A DNA stretch of 64,000 nucleotides, taken from the NCBI RefSeq assembly GCF_017377655.1, contig NZ_JAFREL010000005.1:41798-105797 (forward strand), given 5' to 3'. The number at the start of each line of letters is the position of its first letter. Within the stretch, counting starts at the first letter, position 1. Of this stretch, positions 28,973 through 38,980 are shown piece by piece. The notes beneath the pieces were generated by a model, which was given only the letters and a program-made list of their open reading frames with translations, was not told where the DNA came from and made no database searches. The position numbers and the translations under genes were made by a program. Origin of the DNA: Candidatus Enterococcus ferrettii (GTDB lineage Bacteria > Bacillota > Bacilli > Lactobacillales > Enterococcaceae).

Positions 28973-30277
28973 ATGAATGCATATGAAGGCCAACGATTAT
29001 TAAAAAGTGAGTGGGAAACCTTTTATCCAACCGTCAATATAGCTAAGGCGCAAAAGATCCCAGCCATGAATGAGACTGATAAAGAAGGCAGATGCTGCCA
29101 ACGCTGTGGCAGCACTTCTAGTGAGCAAGTTCCAGCCGGATTTTATTATTGTCCATTTTGTATTAGTTTAGGCCGTATTAGCAGTAATCAATTTCTATAT
29201 ACTTTCCCAGTAACCCCCTTGACGAAGCGAAGTGTGTCTTGTCAATGGACAGGAACATTGTCGCAAGCCCAAAATGAGATAGCGCAACAGTTGGTGAGGG
29301 ATCAATCACAGGCCAATACATTTCTAATTTGGGCGGTCACTGGGGCGGGGAAAACTGAAATGTTGTTTCCTTTGATTCAGGATTATTTGTCACAAGGTAA
29401 ACGAATCGCTGTTACATCTCCACGAGTAGACGTTTGCAACGAACTGCATCTGCGCTTTACCCAGTCCTTCCAACAGGAAAAAATTAGTCTCTATCACGGT
29501 AGTAAACGAATTGACGCTGGAAATCAGTGGATTGTTTGTACTATTCATCAGTTGTTTCGCTATCATCACACATTTGATCTAATTATTTTAGATGAAGTGG
29601 ATGCATTTCCTTATGCCAATAATCCGTTTTTAGAGCAAGCAATTGCCCGCAGCAAACAATCGCAAGGAAGCATTGTTTATTTAAGCGCAACACCTTCTAA
29701 ACTACTGCTGCGTTCAGTAGATTACTGTTACCGGCTGCCTGGACGATACCATAGAAGACAGTTGCCCGTACCCAAAGTACTTTTATCCTTATTTTTAAAT
29801 AAAAAGCTGGATCAAGGTAAACTACCTAAAGCTGTTACTAACGAGTTAATGCGTTTATTAGAAAAAAATGATGTGCTGTTTTTTTGTCCCAGCATTCCTT
29901 TGTTGGAAGTTGTTAAAAATCAATTGCTGGACAAGGAACCTAATTTATCCTTAACTACAGTTTTTGCTAATGATGAAGAACGTTTAGTCAAAGTAGAAAA
30001 TATGCGAGACTGCAAATATCAAATTTTGATCACAACCACCATCTTAGAACGTGGGGTTACTTTTGAAGGCGTCTCGGTTCTGATCCTGAATGCTTCTCAT
30101 CAAGTGTTCAACAAAGCAGCTTTAGTTCAAATTTCTGGAAGAGCTGATCGAAAAGGTCCTTTTCGTGAAGCTGAAGTCTGTTTTGTAACTAGTGAGTGGA
30201 CACGAACCATAAAGCAAGCTGTAAAAGAAATTGAAGAAAACAATCAGTTAGCTCGAGAAGCAGGGGTGATTGAATGA
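28973..30277 (+). CDS. comFA: Late competence DNA helicase ComFA
   Basis: ComFA is a DEAD-like ATPase that helps draw single-stranded DNA into the cytoplasm during transformation. The 434 residues begin with a four-cysteine zinc finger (C42, C45, C60, C63). Then come Walker A GAGKTEM (124-130), Walker B LIILDEVDAFPY, and SATPS motif III. Helicase C-terminal motifs include TTTILERGVTFEGV and QISGRADRKG. The start was set at ATG 28973 because GAGGTG lies 6 bases upstream. It overlaps comFC by 4 bases. The gene appears intact. Confidence 0.93.
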   Translation: MNAYEGQRLLKSEWETFYPTVNIAKAQKIPAMNETDKEGRCCQRCGSTSSEQVPAGFYYCPFCISLGRISSNQFLYTFPVTPLTKRSVSCQWTGTLSQAQNEIAQQLVRDQSQANTFLIWAVTGAGKTEMLFPLIQDYLSQGKRIAVTSPRVDVCNELHLRFTQSFQQEKISLYHGSKRIDAGNQWIVCTIHQLFRYHHTFDLIILDEVDAFPYANNPFLEQAIARSKQSQGSIVYLSATPSKLLLRSVDYCYRLPGRYHRRQLPVPKVLLSLFLNKKLDQGKLPKAVTNELMRLLEKNDVLFFCPSIPLLEVVKNQLLDKEPNLSLTTVFANDEERLVKVENMRDCKYQILITTTILERGVTFEGVSVLILNASHQVFNKAALVQISGRADRKGPFREAEVCFVTSEWTRTIKQAVKEIEENNQLAREAGVIE

Positions 30278-30942
30278 AATGCAGTAACTGTCAAACAGAT
30301 ATTGTTGATAATTTGACACTTATCGAATGGTTCAAAACTCCTGAGTTACTATGTTTTCGTTGCAAGCAACAATTTTCTCGTTTGGGAGGCACAATAATTT
30401 GTCCAGGTTGTGGAAGGAAAAATGAAGGAGTTTTTTGCTCAGATTGTCAAAGATGGCAGGAAATTGAAGGGTATACTTTACAGAATAGAGCACTATTTGT
30501 ATATGATGAAGGTTTTCAGCGGTGGATTGAAGCCTATAAATTCAAAGGGGATTATCGCCTTCGGAAAGCTTTTGCTGGAGAATTAAAGCAGGAGCTGGAA
30601 AATTATTCTGATTTTTTACTTTGTCCAATCCCTTTATCAAATGAACGATTCAGCCAACGAGGATTTAATCAGGTGATTGCCTGTTTAGAGGCAGCTGATT
30701 GTTCCTATAAAGTTCTTTTGGAAAGAAAAAAAGATGACCGTCCACAGTCGATGAAAAATCGTTTCGAGCGCTTGCAAATGCCGCAGCCATACAAATTAAA
30801 AGGAGACGAAAGTAAAATTAAAGACAAAAAGATTCTTATAATCGATGACGTTTATACTACCGGAAGAACTTTGTTTCACGCATCAGAAATTCTATATAAA
30901 AATGGCGCTAAAGCAGTGCAAAGCTTGACTTTTGCAAGGTAA
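30274..30942 (+). CDS. comFC: Competence-associated phosphoribosyltransferase-like protein ComFC
   Basis: This 222-residue protein has an N-terminal zinc ribbon (C3, C6, further CxxC pairs including CPGCGRK and CSDC). A type I phosphoribosyltransferase fold follows, with the PRPP loop ILIIDDVYTTGRTL near residue 190. SMKNRFERLQ is typical of the ComFC/GntX family. It acts with ComFA in transformation, and its exact biochemistry is unresolved. ATG overlaps the comFA stop (ATGA). Confidence 0.92.
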   Translation: MKCSNCQTDIVDNLTLIEWFKTPELLCFRCKQQFSRLGGTIICPGCGRKNEGVFCSDCQRWQEIEGYTLQNRALFVYDEGFQRWIEAYKFKGDYRLRKAFAGELKQELENYSDFLLCPIPLSNERFSQRGFNQVIACLEAADCSYKVLLERKKDDRPQSMKNRFERLQMPQPYKLKGDESKIKDKKILIIDDVYTTGRTLFHASEILYKNGAKAVQSLTFAR

Positions 30943-30982
30943 GGATTTCTGGTTTTGAACAAAAAAATGATAGCGATTTACT

Positions 30983-31010
30983 TTGCAAACCGATTAGAGT
31001 TGGTTATAAT
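30983..31010 (+). promoter_or_regulatory. Promoter of hpf
   Basis: TTGCAA (30983-30988), a 16-bp spacer and a perfect TATAAT (31005-31010) are present. The roughly 65-base leader holds a G-rich/C-rich pairing (GTGGGG near 31022 with CCCCTT near 31045). Confidence 0.7.
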
Positions 31011-31081
31011 AGAGGTAAGAAGTGGGGCGAAGAGTGGTCCTTCCCCTTATCTTCAGTTGGTAGACGAAAGGGGCAATTTGT

Positions 31082-31627
31082 ATGTTTAGATATAACGTTC
31101 GAGGAGAAAATATCGAAGTTACTGAAGCAATTCGTGATTATGTAGAGAAGAAAGTGGGGAAATTAGAACGCTACTTCACAGATGTGCCCGATGCAACTGC
31201 ACACGTGAACTTGAAAGTTTATACTGAAAAAACTGCCAAAGTTGAAGTAACGATTCCACTTCCTTACTTAGTGCTACGTGCCGAGGAAACTTCACCAGAT
31301 TTATATGCAAGTATTGATTTGGTTGTGGATAAATTAGAACGTCAAATTCGTAAATTCAAAACAAAAATCAACCGTAAAGCACGTGAAACTTCTTTGCCGA
31401 CCCGTGAGGTAGCAGTAGAGTTGAATGATGAAGCAGAAGAAACTTCAGAATTAGAAATCGTGCGTACAAAACGTCTTTCTTTAAAACCAATGGGCAGCGA
31501 AGAAGCGGTATTACAAATGAATATGTTAGGACACAATTTCTTCATTTTTGAAGATGCTGAAACTAACGGAACTAGTATTGTTTATCGTCGTAAAGATGGC
31601 AAATACGGTTTAATTGAAACAGATTAA
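31082..31627 (+). CDS. hpf: Ribosome hibernation promoting factor, long form
   Basis: Long Hpf dimerises 70S ribosomes into inactive 100S particles in stationary phase or stress. The 181 residues show the S30AE/YfiA N-terminal domain (about 1-100: [31 protein letters not shown]). After a linker comes the C-terminal dimerisation domain (about 125-180: [37 protein letters not shown]). That domain distinguishes the long from the short form. AAAGGGG precedes the start, and it is monocistronic with its own terminator. Confidence 0.95.
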   Translation: MFRYNVRGENIEVTEAIRDYVEKKVGKLERYFTDVPDATAHVNLKVYTEKTAKVEVTIPLPYLVLRAEETSPDLYASIDLVVDKLERQIRKFKTKINRKARETSLPTREVAVELNDEAEETSELEIVRTKRLSLKPMGSEEAVLQMNMLGHNFFIFEDAETNGTSIVYRRKDGKYGLIETD

Positions 31628-31634
31628 TCTTATT

Positions 31635-31661
31635 AACCTCAGCTTAGGCTGAGGTTTTTTT
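31635..31661 (+). terminator. Terminator of hpf
   Basis: AACCTCAGC (31635-31643) pairs with GCTGAGGTT (31648-31656), followed by a T-run. Confidence 0.92.
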
Positions 31662-31753
31662 ATTTTGGGATAATTTCTTGTTTATAATTAGGGTCATAAT
31701 TTTCTTATGAAAAAATTCGAATGATTAAATCTATCACTAGAAACCGCTAGTTT

Positions 31754-31815
31754 TTTACTAAAAGGAGTAAATCGGGCGTTTTTTTACCAAAATAGTAAAA
31801 GTAGGCGATACTTTT
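31754..31815. promoter_or_regulatory. Three tandem AT-rich dyads upstream of secA (candidate operator cluster)
   Basis: The dyads are TTTACT-N6-AGTAAA (31754-31771), TTTTAC-N7-GTAAAA (31782-31800) and AAAAGTA-N5-TACTTTT (31797-31815). The first two centres are about 28.5 bp apart, near three helical turns. The remainder of the 304-base gap after hpf holds its terminator, AT-rich sequence, and a likely secA -10 (TAAAAT at 31871-31876). Confidence 0.45.
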
Positions 31816-31931
31816 TGTAAAGATATTCTTTTTATTCCTGGGATAAGTTTCTTTTCCATGGCACTAATGATAAAATAGACTAGCAGATTTGTAGACAAAT
31901 CAAAGAGAGCACAAAGGAGTAAGAAAAACGA

Positions 31932-34463
31932 ATGGCAAACTTTCTAAGAAAGATGATCGAAAACGATAAAAAAGAACTGAAGCGTTTAGACGGTATCGCG
32001 AATCAAGTCGAGCGCCATGCTGAAGATATGGAGAAACTCTCCGATGAACAACTTCGAGCAAAAACAGATGAGTTTAGAACCCGCTACAAAAACGGTGAAA
32101 CCTTGGATGAACTATTACCTGAAGCTTTTGCGGTAGTTCGAGAAGCTGCTAAAAGAGTATTAGGTTTGTATCCTTACCATGTACAATTAATGGGTGGGGT
32201 CGTATTACACGACGGTAATATCCCAGAAATGAAAACTGGTGAAGGTAAGACCTTGACCGCTACCATGCCGGTTTATTTGAATGCTCTAACTGGGGAAGGC
32301 GTTCACGTAGTTACAGTTAATGAATATTTGGCAACACGGGACTCTACTGAGATGGGAGAACTGTATAATTTCTTAGGCTTGAGTGTTGGCTTAAATATTA
32401 ACTCAAAAACGGCTGATGAAAAACGTGAAGCGTATGCCTGCGATATTACCTATAGCACGAATAACGAACTTGGTTTCGATTATTTAAGAGACAACATGGT
32501 AGTTTATCGTAGTCAAATGGTTCAGCGACCATTAAATTATGCAATTGTTGATGAGGTTGACTCTATCTTAATTGACGAAGCTAGAACTCCATTGATCATT
32601 TCAGGAGCTGCTGAGAAATCAACTGCTCTTTATACTCGTACGGATAATTTTATTAAGCGATTGCGGGAAGATGATGATTATAAGATCGATGTTCAATCAA
32701 AAACAATTGGTTTAACCGAACAAGGAATCGAAAAGGCAGAAGATAACTTCGGCTTGGAGAACTTGTATGATTTAGAAAATACTGCATTGACACACCATTT
32801 AGATCAAGCATTGCGTGCAAATTATATTATGATTCGTGATATTGATTATGTGGTTCAAGAAGGTAAAGTTCTAATCGTCGACCAATTTACTGGTCGGATT
32901 ATGGACGGCCGTCGTTATTCAGATGGTCTGCACCAAGCGATCGAAGCCAAAGAAAGCGTGGAAATCGAAGACGAAACAAAAACTATGGCTACCATCACAT
33001 TCCAAAACTATTTCCGTATGTATAAGAAACTGTCTGGAATGACAGGTACTGCGAAGACCGAGGAAGAAGAATTTCGTGAAATCTACAACATCGAAGTTAT
33101 TCAAATTCCGACGAATCAGCCGGTTATTCGTGAAGATCACGCGGATTTACTGTACCCAACTTTGGAAAGTAAATTTAAAGCAGTAGTACAGGACATCAAA
33201 GAGCGTCACCGCAAAGGACAGCCGATTCTGGTAGGTACCGTAGCAGTTGAAACTTCTGAACTATTATCAGATATGTTGAATAGCGAAAAGATTCCTCATG
33301 AGGTGTTGAATGCTAAGAACCACTTCAAGGAAGCTGAAATTATTATGAACGCCGGCCAAAAGGGTGCTGTAACTATCGCGACTAACATGGCTGGTCGAGG
33401 TACAGATATTAAATTGGGCTTAGGCGTTGTTGAATTAGGCGGATTAGCGGTTATTGGTACCGAACGCCATGAATCACGTCGTATTGATAACCAGTTGCGG
33501 GGACGTTCAGGACGTCAAGGAGATCCAGGTGTTTCACAATTTTATCTATCTCTAGAAGATGATTTAATGAAGCGTTTCGGATCGGAACGAATCAAAGCCT
33601 TCTTGGACCGCATGAAAGTGGAAGAAGAAGATGCAGTTATTCAAAGTAAAATGCTGACGAAACAAGTTGAATCTGCTCAAAAACGGGTGGAGGGCAACAA
33701 CTACGATACTCGTAAAAATGTCCTGCAATATGATGATGTTATGCGGGAACAGCGGGAAGTTATCTATAAACAACGGCAAGATGTAATTATGGAAGAAAAG
33801 GATCTTTCTTCACAATTATTGAACATGGTTCGGCGGACAGTTTCTCGTGTAGTTGATAGTCATACTCAACTTGAAAAAGATAACTGGACATTAGAAAGTA
33901 TCATAGATTTTGCTGGTAATGCTTTGGTCCATGAAGATTCTATTTCTGTGTCTGATTTAGAAGGTAAAACGCCAGAAGAAATGAAAGATCTGTTGTTTGA
34001 GCGGGCGAAAGAAGTATTTGAGGCTAAAGCTTCTCAGCTTCATAGTCCAGAACAACTGTTAGAATTTGAAAAAGTAGTTATTTTGCGAGTAGTAGATACT
34101 AAATGGACGGATCACATTGACGCAATGGATCAATTACGTCAATCAATTGGTCTTCGTGCTTATGGACAAAACAACCCATTAGTAGAATACCAAACTGAAG
34201 GTTATACAATGTTTGAGGATATGGTTGGGGCCATTGAGTATGAAGTTACTCGTCTGTTCATGAAAGCTGAGATTCGCCAGAATGTTCAGCGGGAGCAAGT
34301 AGCAGAACCACAAGAAACTCATCCAGTTGAAGCAGATGGCGATCCGAAAAATTTAACTAGTACAAAGAGAATGCCGAAAAAGGTTCAAAAAGTAGGACGA
34401 AATGATCCATGTCCATGCGGCAGTGGGAAAAAATACAAGAACTGCCACGGTAAGGGAGAATAA
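31932..34463 (+). CDS. secA: Preprotein translocase ATPase SecA
   Basis: SecA is the motor that pushes preproteins through SecYEG. The 843 residues show Walker A GEGKT (103-107) and Walker B with [20 protein letters not shown]. They also show the [14 protein letters not shown] and [13 protein letters not shown] helicase motifs. The C-terminal zinc-binding SEC-C motif [14 protein letters not shown] is intact, so SecB- or ribosome-type contacts are retained. ACAAAGGAG lies about 11 bases before the start. It is followed by prfB, the usual Firmicutes order. Confidence 0.97.
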   Translation: MANFLRKMIENDKKELKRLDGIANQVERHAEDMEKLSDEQLRAKTDEFRTRYKNGETLDELLPEAFAVVREAAKRVLGLYPYHVQLMGGVVLHDGNIPEMKTGEGKTLTATMPVYLNALTGEGVHVVTVNEYLATRDSTEMGELYNFLGLSVGLNINSKTADEKREAYACDITYSTNNELGFDYLRDNMVVYRSQMVQRPLNYAIVDEVDSILIDEARTPLIISGAAEKSTALYTRTDNFIKRLREDDDYKIDVQSKTIGLTEQGIEKAEDNFGLENLYDLENTALTHHLDQALRANYIMIRDIDYVVQEGKVLIVDQFTGRIMDGRRYSDGLHQAIEAKESVEIEDETKTMATITFQNYFRMYKKLSGMTGTAKTEEEEFREIYNIEVIQIPTNQPVIREDHADLLYPTLESKFKAVVQDIKERHRKGQPILVGTVAVETSELLSDMLNSEKIPHEVLNAKNHFKEAEIIMNAGQKGAVTIATNMAGRGTDIKLGLGVVELGGLAVIGTERHESRRIDNQLRGRSGRQGDPGVSQFYLSLEDDLMKRFGSERIKAFLDRMKVEEEDAVIQSKMLTKQVESAQKRVEGNNYDTRKNVLQYDDVMREQREVIYKQRQDVIMEEKDLSSQLLNMVRRTVSRVVDSHTQLEKDNWTLESIIDFAGNALVHEDSISVSDLEGKTPEEMKDLLFERAKEVFEAKASQLHSPEQLLEFEKVVILRVVDTKWTDHIDAMDQLRQSIGLRAYGQNNPLVEYQTEGYTMFEDMVGAIEYEVTRLFMKAEIRQNVQREQVAEPQETHPVEADGDPKNLTSTKRMPKKVQKVGRNDPCPCGSGKKYKNCHGKGE

Positions 34464-34477
34464 TATCCTAACTATCG

Positions 34478-34520
34478 GACGGGACATAGTAGCTTAACAG
34501 CTATGTCTCGTCTTTCTATG
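34478..34520 (+). terminator. Hairpin between secA and prfB
   Basis: GACGGGACATAG (34478-34489) pairs with CTATGTCTCGTC (34501-34512), with one G-T pair, followed by TTTCTAT. The T-run is weak, so it may only attenuate. Confidence 0.6.
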
Positions 34521-34552
34521 TAAATTGATCCAAGATGAAAGAAGGAATGACT

Positions 34553-35663
34553 TTGGAAAACGCAGAGATCAGAAACTTGTTAGATACAATCCAAGAGCAA
34601 GTAGCCAGCTTTAGGGGGTCTCTTTGACCTTGATCAGTTAGAGGAGGATATTGCTGAAGCTGAGCATCAAATGGCAGACCCGGGCTTTTGGGATGATTCC
34701 GAAAAGGCCCAAGAGCTAATTAACAAAAATAATTTAGAAAAGGAAACCTTTACTAAATTTAACGATATCAAAGAAGAAGCCGAAGAGCTGAATTTAATGG
34801 TTGAAATGCAGCAGGAAGAATATGATCCAGAATTGCAAACAGAGCTGGTGAATCGGCTGCAGCAACTAAAGGAGCAGGTAGCTGGTTTTGAACTGTCCTT
34901 ACTCTTAGATGCTCCTTATGACAAAAATAATGCGATTGTAGAACTTCATCCAGGGGCTGGTGGAACTGAGTCACAGGACTGGGGTTCTATGTTGTTAAGG
35001 ATGTATACTCGCTGGGCGGAACAGCATGGTTTTAGTGTGGAAACTATTGATTATCAAGCTGGTGATGAAGCCGGAATTAAAAGTGTTACTTTGATGATTA
35101 AGGGATTAAATGCTTATGGCTATTTAAAATCAGAAAAGGGTGTTCATCGGTTAGTACGCATTTCGCCATTTGACTCCGCAAATCGCCGACATACTTCTTT
35201 TTGTTCAATGGATGTTATGCCAGAACTGGATGGTACAATTGAAGTAGAAGTAAATCCTGATGATTTGAAGGTGGACGTTTACCGGGCCAGTGGAGCTGGT
35301 GGTCAGCACATTAATAAAACTTCCTCAGCTGTTCGTATTACGCATTTACCTACGGGTACAGTGGTTGCTAGTCAAGCGCAGCGCTCACAATTTCATAACA
35401 GAGAAACGGCTATGACCATGTTGAAAGCGAAACTCTATCAAATGGAATTGGATAAAAAAGAACAAGAAGCTGCTGCCTTGCGTGGGGAACAAATGGATAT
35501 CAGTTGGGGCTCACAAATTCGTTCTTATGTTTTTCATCCATATTCTATGGTTAAGGATCATCGAACAAATTATGAAACTGGAAATGTGCAAGCAGTCATG
35601 GATGGTGATCTAGATCCCTTTATTGACGCTTACTTAAAATGGCATTTGGGTCAAAGCAACTAA
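34553..35663 (+). CDS. prfB: Peptide chain release factor 2, expressed by programmed +1 frameshift
   Basis: RF2 recognises UAA and UGA. Translation starts at TTG 34553 (GAAGGA 6 bases upstream) and reads 24 codons to CTT, then in-frame TGA at 34625-34627. A +1 shift (CTT TGA C read as CTT-GAC) continues at 34626 for 345 more codons, giving 369 residues. The shift site has the canonical internal Shine-Dalgarno AGGGGG (34613-34618), 3 bases before CTT-TGA. The GGQ catalytic motif is in [16 protein letters not shown]. The coding region is join 34553-34624, 34626-35663. Confidence 0.95.
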
Positions 35664-35714
35664 GTCAAATGAAATCAAATTGTAAACTACTGAAAGCCTG
35701 TTGCAATGTTTCCG

Positions 35715-35723
35715 TGCTATAAT
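35715..35723 (+). promoter_or_regulatory. Extended -10 promoter of ftsEX
   Basis: TGC followed by a perfect TATAAT (35718-35723) lies about 35 bases before the ftsE start. The -35 is poor. Confidence 0.55.
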
Positions 35724-35757
35724 AGCTAAGAATTTAAGAGGATATGGAGAGATAACC

Positions 35758-36447
35758 ATGATTGAAATGCAAGATGTGGTGAAAAAGTATCCCAATAAGA
35801 CTACGGCGGTTCGCGGTCTTACGGTCAATATTGATCAAGGGGAGTTTGTATACGTTGTAGGACCCTCTGGAAGTGGGAAATCAACCTTTATCAAATTGAT
35901 GTATCGGGAAGAAAAAGCAACTTCAGGAAAGAAATTAGAAGTTGCCGGACATGATTTGCTAAAAATTAAGAACCGAGATGTACCTTACCTGCGCCGGGAT
36001 GTTGGCGTGGTTTTCCAAGATTTTAAATTACTTCCACGGAAAACGGTCTATGAAAATGTTGCTTATGCAATGCAAGTAATCGGACGGAAACCTCGCGATA
36101 TTAAAAAACGAGTAATGGAAGTGCTAGATTTAGTCGGCTTGAAGCATAAGGTTCGTGTTTTCCCAGGTGAATTATCTGGGGGCGAACAACAGCGGGTATC
36201 TATTGCCCGGGCGATCGTTAATACACCTAAAGTGTTGATTGCCGATGAACCAACCGGGAATCTTGACCCTGAAACTTCATGGGAAATTATGAAATTGTTG
36301 GAGCGTATCAATGCGCAGGGAACAACCATTGTAATGGCGACTCACAATAAGACAATCGTGGATACCATGCGTCACCGGTTGATTGCGATTGAAAATGGCT
36401 TGATTGTTCGAGATGAAGCGGGAGGAGAATACGAATTCGATGATTAG
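35758..36447 (+). CDS. ftsE: Cell division ATP-binding protein FtsE
   Basis: FtsE is the ATPase of FtsEX, which transmits a signal to peptidoglycan hydrolases (PcsB or CwlO types in Firmicutes). The 229 residues have Walker A GPSGSGKST, VGVVFQDFKLLPRKTVYENV, the signature LSGGEQQRVSIARA and Walker B VLIADEPTGNLDP. ATG 35758 was chosen because GGAGAG is 8 bases upstream; the longer frame runs back through the promoter. It overlaps ftsX by 8 bases. Confidence 0.95.
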   Translation: MIEMQDVVKKYPNKTTAVRGLTVNIDQGEFVYVVGPSGSGKSTFIKLMYREEKATSGKKLEVAGHDLLKIKNRDVPYLRRDVGVVFQDFKLLPRKTVYENVAYAMQVIGRKPRDIKKRVMEVLDLVGLKHKVRVFPGELSGGEQQRVSIARAIVNTPKVLIADEPTGNLDPETSWEIMKLLERINAQGTTIVMATHNKTIVDTMRHRLIAIENGLIVRDEAGGEYEFDD

Positions 36448-37324
36448 AAATTTCTTCCGACATTTGTTGGAAAGTATCAAAAGCTTAAAACGTAATGGCT
36501 GGATGACTTTGGCGTCTGTCAGTGCAGTAACCATTACTTTAACATTAGCTGGTGTCTTTCTGGCAATTATTATGAACGCAACAAAATTGGCACAAGATGT
36601 TGAGGGCAATGTTGATGTGACAGTCTTTGTAGACATAGGTACTAGTGAGAAGGACTTAAAAGAGTTAAAAACCGATTTGGCTGACATTTCCCATGTAGAA
36701 AAGGTACAATTCTCTAGTAAAGAAGATCAGCTTAAAAAGATTCAAACAGCATTAGGTGATGCTTGGGATTTATTTGAAGGCGACAACAATCCTTTGTATG
36801 ATGTGTATATTGTCAGCGCGACAGATTCACAATACATTAAGCCGGTTGCTAATCAAGCCAAAGAATTACCAAATGTCAATCGTGCTGATTACGGTGGTAG
36901 TTCAGCTGATCGTATTATTACAATTGCAGGAGTTGTTAGGACCTGGGGATTAGCTGCAGCGGCCTTACTAATTTTTGTGGCAATATTCCTAATTTCCAAT
37001 ACTATTCGCATCACAATCATTTCCCGTAAACGTGAAATTCAAATTATGCGTTTAGTAGGAGCTAAAAATGGTTATATCCGTTGGCCATTCTTCTTGGAAG
37101 GTGGTTGGATAGGATTAATTGGTTCGATTGTTCCTATTCTAATTTTGACGTATGGCTATCAGCAAATTTATGAGTTGGCTGCACCGTACTTGTTGCAGTC
37201 TAATTTAAACTTGCTCGCTCCAAACAGCATTGTTTGGAAGCTTGATATTCTGATGGCTGTTGGCGGGTATTTGATTGGAGCATTAGGCTCGATCATTTCA
37301 ATGCGTCGTTTCTTAAAAATTTAA
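36440..37324 (+). CDS. ftsX: Cell division permease-like protein FtsX
   Basis: FtsX is the membrane partner of FtsE. The 294 residues show the cytoplasmic start MIRNFFRHLLESIKSLKRNGWMTLAS and a first helix (about 20-45). A large extracellular loop (about 45-165) is expected to contact a hydrolase. A FtsX/MacB-like C-terminal bundle of three helices follows, with ISRKREIQIMRLVGAKNGYIRWPFFLEG. GGAGGAG lies 12 bases upstream of ATG 36440. No PcsB-type hydrolase is encoded next to it. Confidence 0.94.
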   Translation: MIRNFFRHLLESIKSLKRNGWMTLASVSAVTITLTLAGVFLAIIMNATKLAQDVEGNVDVTVFVDIGTSEKDLKELKTDLADISHVEKVQFSSKEDQLKKIQTALGDAWDLFEGDNNPLYDVYIVSATDSQYIKPVANQAKELPNVNRADYGGSSADRIITIAGVVRTWGLAAAALLIFVAIFLISNTIRITIISRKREIQIMRLVGAKNGYIRWPFFLEGGWIGLIGSIVPILILTYGYQQIYELAAPYLLQSNLNLLAPNSIVWKLDILMAVGGYLIGALGSIISMRRFLKI

Positions 37325-37332
37325 AACAAAGG

Positions 37333-37367
37333 AAAGTGTTGGTGATTCATTTCGCCAACACTTTTTA
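37333..37367 (+). terminator. Terminator of ftsEX
   Basis: AAAGTGTTGG (37333-37342) pairs with CCAACACTTT (37355-37364), followed by TTATTT. Confidence 0.85.
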
Positions 37368-37459
37368 TTTGTTTCGGGTTAAGGGAACCGCTAAAATAAC
37401 TATGTTTTTTGTTTACAATCGGGACCTTCTTCGCTATTCTTTAAAGGAAGGAGTGGAGT

Positions 37460-38911
37460 ATGGTGAGTTTTTTGTTGGGACATATGGGGCTAGTTTTCCT
37501 AATCGTGAACACGATATTATCATTAATTATTGTCTTTCGAGAGCGGAAAGATACGGTTACGACTTGGGCATGGCTGCTAATTTTGACATTTTTACCGGTG
37601 GTCGGTTTCATTATGTACATATTTTTAGGTAAGGGAATTTCGAAGGAACGAATTTTTGACCTGAAGATGCAAACGAAGGTCGGAATGAATGTTGAGATTG
37701 AACAGCAGCAGAGAGCCCTGAATCGAGGGTTATTCCCTAGACCTTCTACAAATCAAGTGAACCCTAAGCAGTTAATTTATATGTTAACTATGTTTGAAAG
37801 TTCACTTTACACGACGAATAACGAGGTTACCCTGTATACTGATGGTAGAGAGAAATTTGATGCGCTGTTAGCAGACATTCAAGAGGCAACCTTGCATATT
37901 CATATGGAGTATTATATTTATCGCAGTGATGCCTTAGGAATAGAAGTGAGAGATGCTTTGGTTGATGCAGCTAAACGTGGAGTAAAAGTTCGACTTTTAT
38001 TGGATGCTTGGGGCTCTACTCAAGTAAATCGCAAATTTTTTGCTTCGTTGCTAGAGGCTGATGGCGAAGTAGAATTTTTTTTCCCGTTGTTTGTACCTTA
38101 TTTGAATCCCCGTATGAATTATCGCAATCATCGTAAAATTGTTGTCATCGATGGTAACATTGGATATACCGGTGGTTTTAACGTCGGTGATGAATACTTG
38201 GGTCTTGTCGAAAAATTTGGGTATTGGCGCGACAATCATATTCGTGTATGTGGCGATGTGGTTTATTCCTTGCAGAACCGTTTTTTAATGGATTGGAATT
38301 CTCAACATAAAAACGAAGTACTGTATGAGCCGATCTATTTTCCAGAAATTGAATCTGGAGGTCATTGTGCTTTGCAAATTGTAACCAGTGGACCAGATAG
38401 TGAGCACGAACAAATTAAGATGACTTATTTGAAAATGATTAATTTAGCAAAGAAAGAAATTCTGATTCAAACACCTTATTATATTCCAGATGATTCTATT
38501 CATGAAGCGTTAAAATCTGCCTTACTTTCAGGTGTAAAGGTTCGTATTCAAATTCCTAATAAGCCAGATCATATTTTAGTTTATTGGGCTACCTATTCTT
38601 TTGCTGCTGAACTTTTGGAATATGGAGCTATTATTGAGACCTATGAGAATGGTTTTATTCATGCAAAAACCATGATTATTGATGAAGGAATTGCTTCAGT
38701 CGGTTCGGCAAATATTGATGTTCGCTCTTTCCAACTGGATTTTGAAGTGAACACAGTTATTTATGACAGTCATTTTGCTACAGAAGTTCGGAATGCTTTT
38801 TTCAACGATTCCGAAAAATCACAAGTATTAACCCAAGAACGTTATGACCAGAGAGGGCTGGTAATTAAATTTAAGGAAGGAATTGCCCGCTTGATCTCTC
38901 CACTACTGTAA
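37460..38911 (+). CDS. cls: Cardiolipin synthase
   Basis: The enzyme condenses two phosphatidylglycerols to cardiolipin at the membrane. The 483 residues start with two membrane helices (about 1-55) and carry two phospholipase-D HKD motifs. Motif 1 is H224-x-K226-x4-D231 (HRKIVVID) with GYTGGFNVGDEY. Motif 2 is H401-x-K403-x4-D408 (HAKTMIID) with SVGSANIDVRSF. AAAGGAAGGAG precedes ATG 37460. Cardiolipin synthase and the nearby lia genes are both linked to daptomycin response in enterococci (established knowledge). Confidence 0.95.
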   Translation: MVSFLLGHMGLVFLIVNTILSLIIVFRERKDTVTTWAWLLILTFLPVVGFIMYIFLGKGISKERIFDLKMQTKVGMNVEIEQQQRALNRGLFPRPSTNQVNPKQLIYMLTMFESSLYTTNNEVTLYTDGREKFDALLADIQEATLHIHMEYYIYRSDALGIEVRDALVDAAKRGVKVRLLLDAWGSTQVNRKFFASLLEADGEVEFFFPLFVPYLNPRMNYRNHRKIVVIDGNIGYTGGFNVGDEYLGLVEKFGYWRDNHIRVCGDVVYSLQNRFLMDWNSQHKNEVLYEPIYFPEIESGGHCALQIVTSGPDSEHEQIKMTYLKMINLAKKEILIQTPYYIPDDSIHEALKSALLSGVKVRIQIPNKPDHILVYWATYSFAAELLEYGAIIETYENGFIHAKTMIIDEGIASVGSANIDVRSFQLDFEVNTVIYDSHFATEVRNAFFNDSEKSQVLTQERYDQRGLVIKFKEGIARLISPLL

Positions 38912-38918
38912 ATAACTC

Positions 38919-38946
38919 TTGCTCTTTAAAAATGAAATGGTACAAT
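38919..38946 (+). promoter_or_regulatory. Promoter of pstS
   Basis: TTGCTC (38919-38924), a 16-bp spacer and TACAAT (38941-38946) are present. I see no clear TTTACA repeats here, unlike upstream of pstC. Confidence 0.55.
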
Positions 38947-38980
38947 AAATTAGCTTATTTCTATTAAAAGGAGAATTCCA

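Noticed and set aside
34553..34627. Frameshift mutation or pseudogene in prfB
   Set aside because: The in-frame TGA has the canonical AGGGGG-N3-CTT-TGA-C recoding signal. It is programmed, not damage.
37336..37632. 98-codon open frame before and into cls
   Set aside because: It overlaps the cardiolipin synthase start in another frame, starts inside the ftsX terminator and has no ribosome-binding site or recognisable family.
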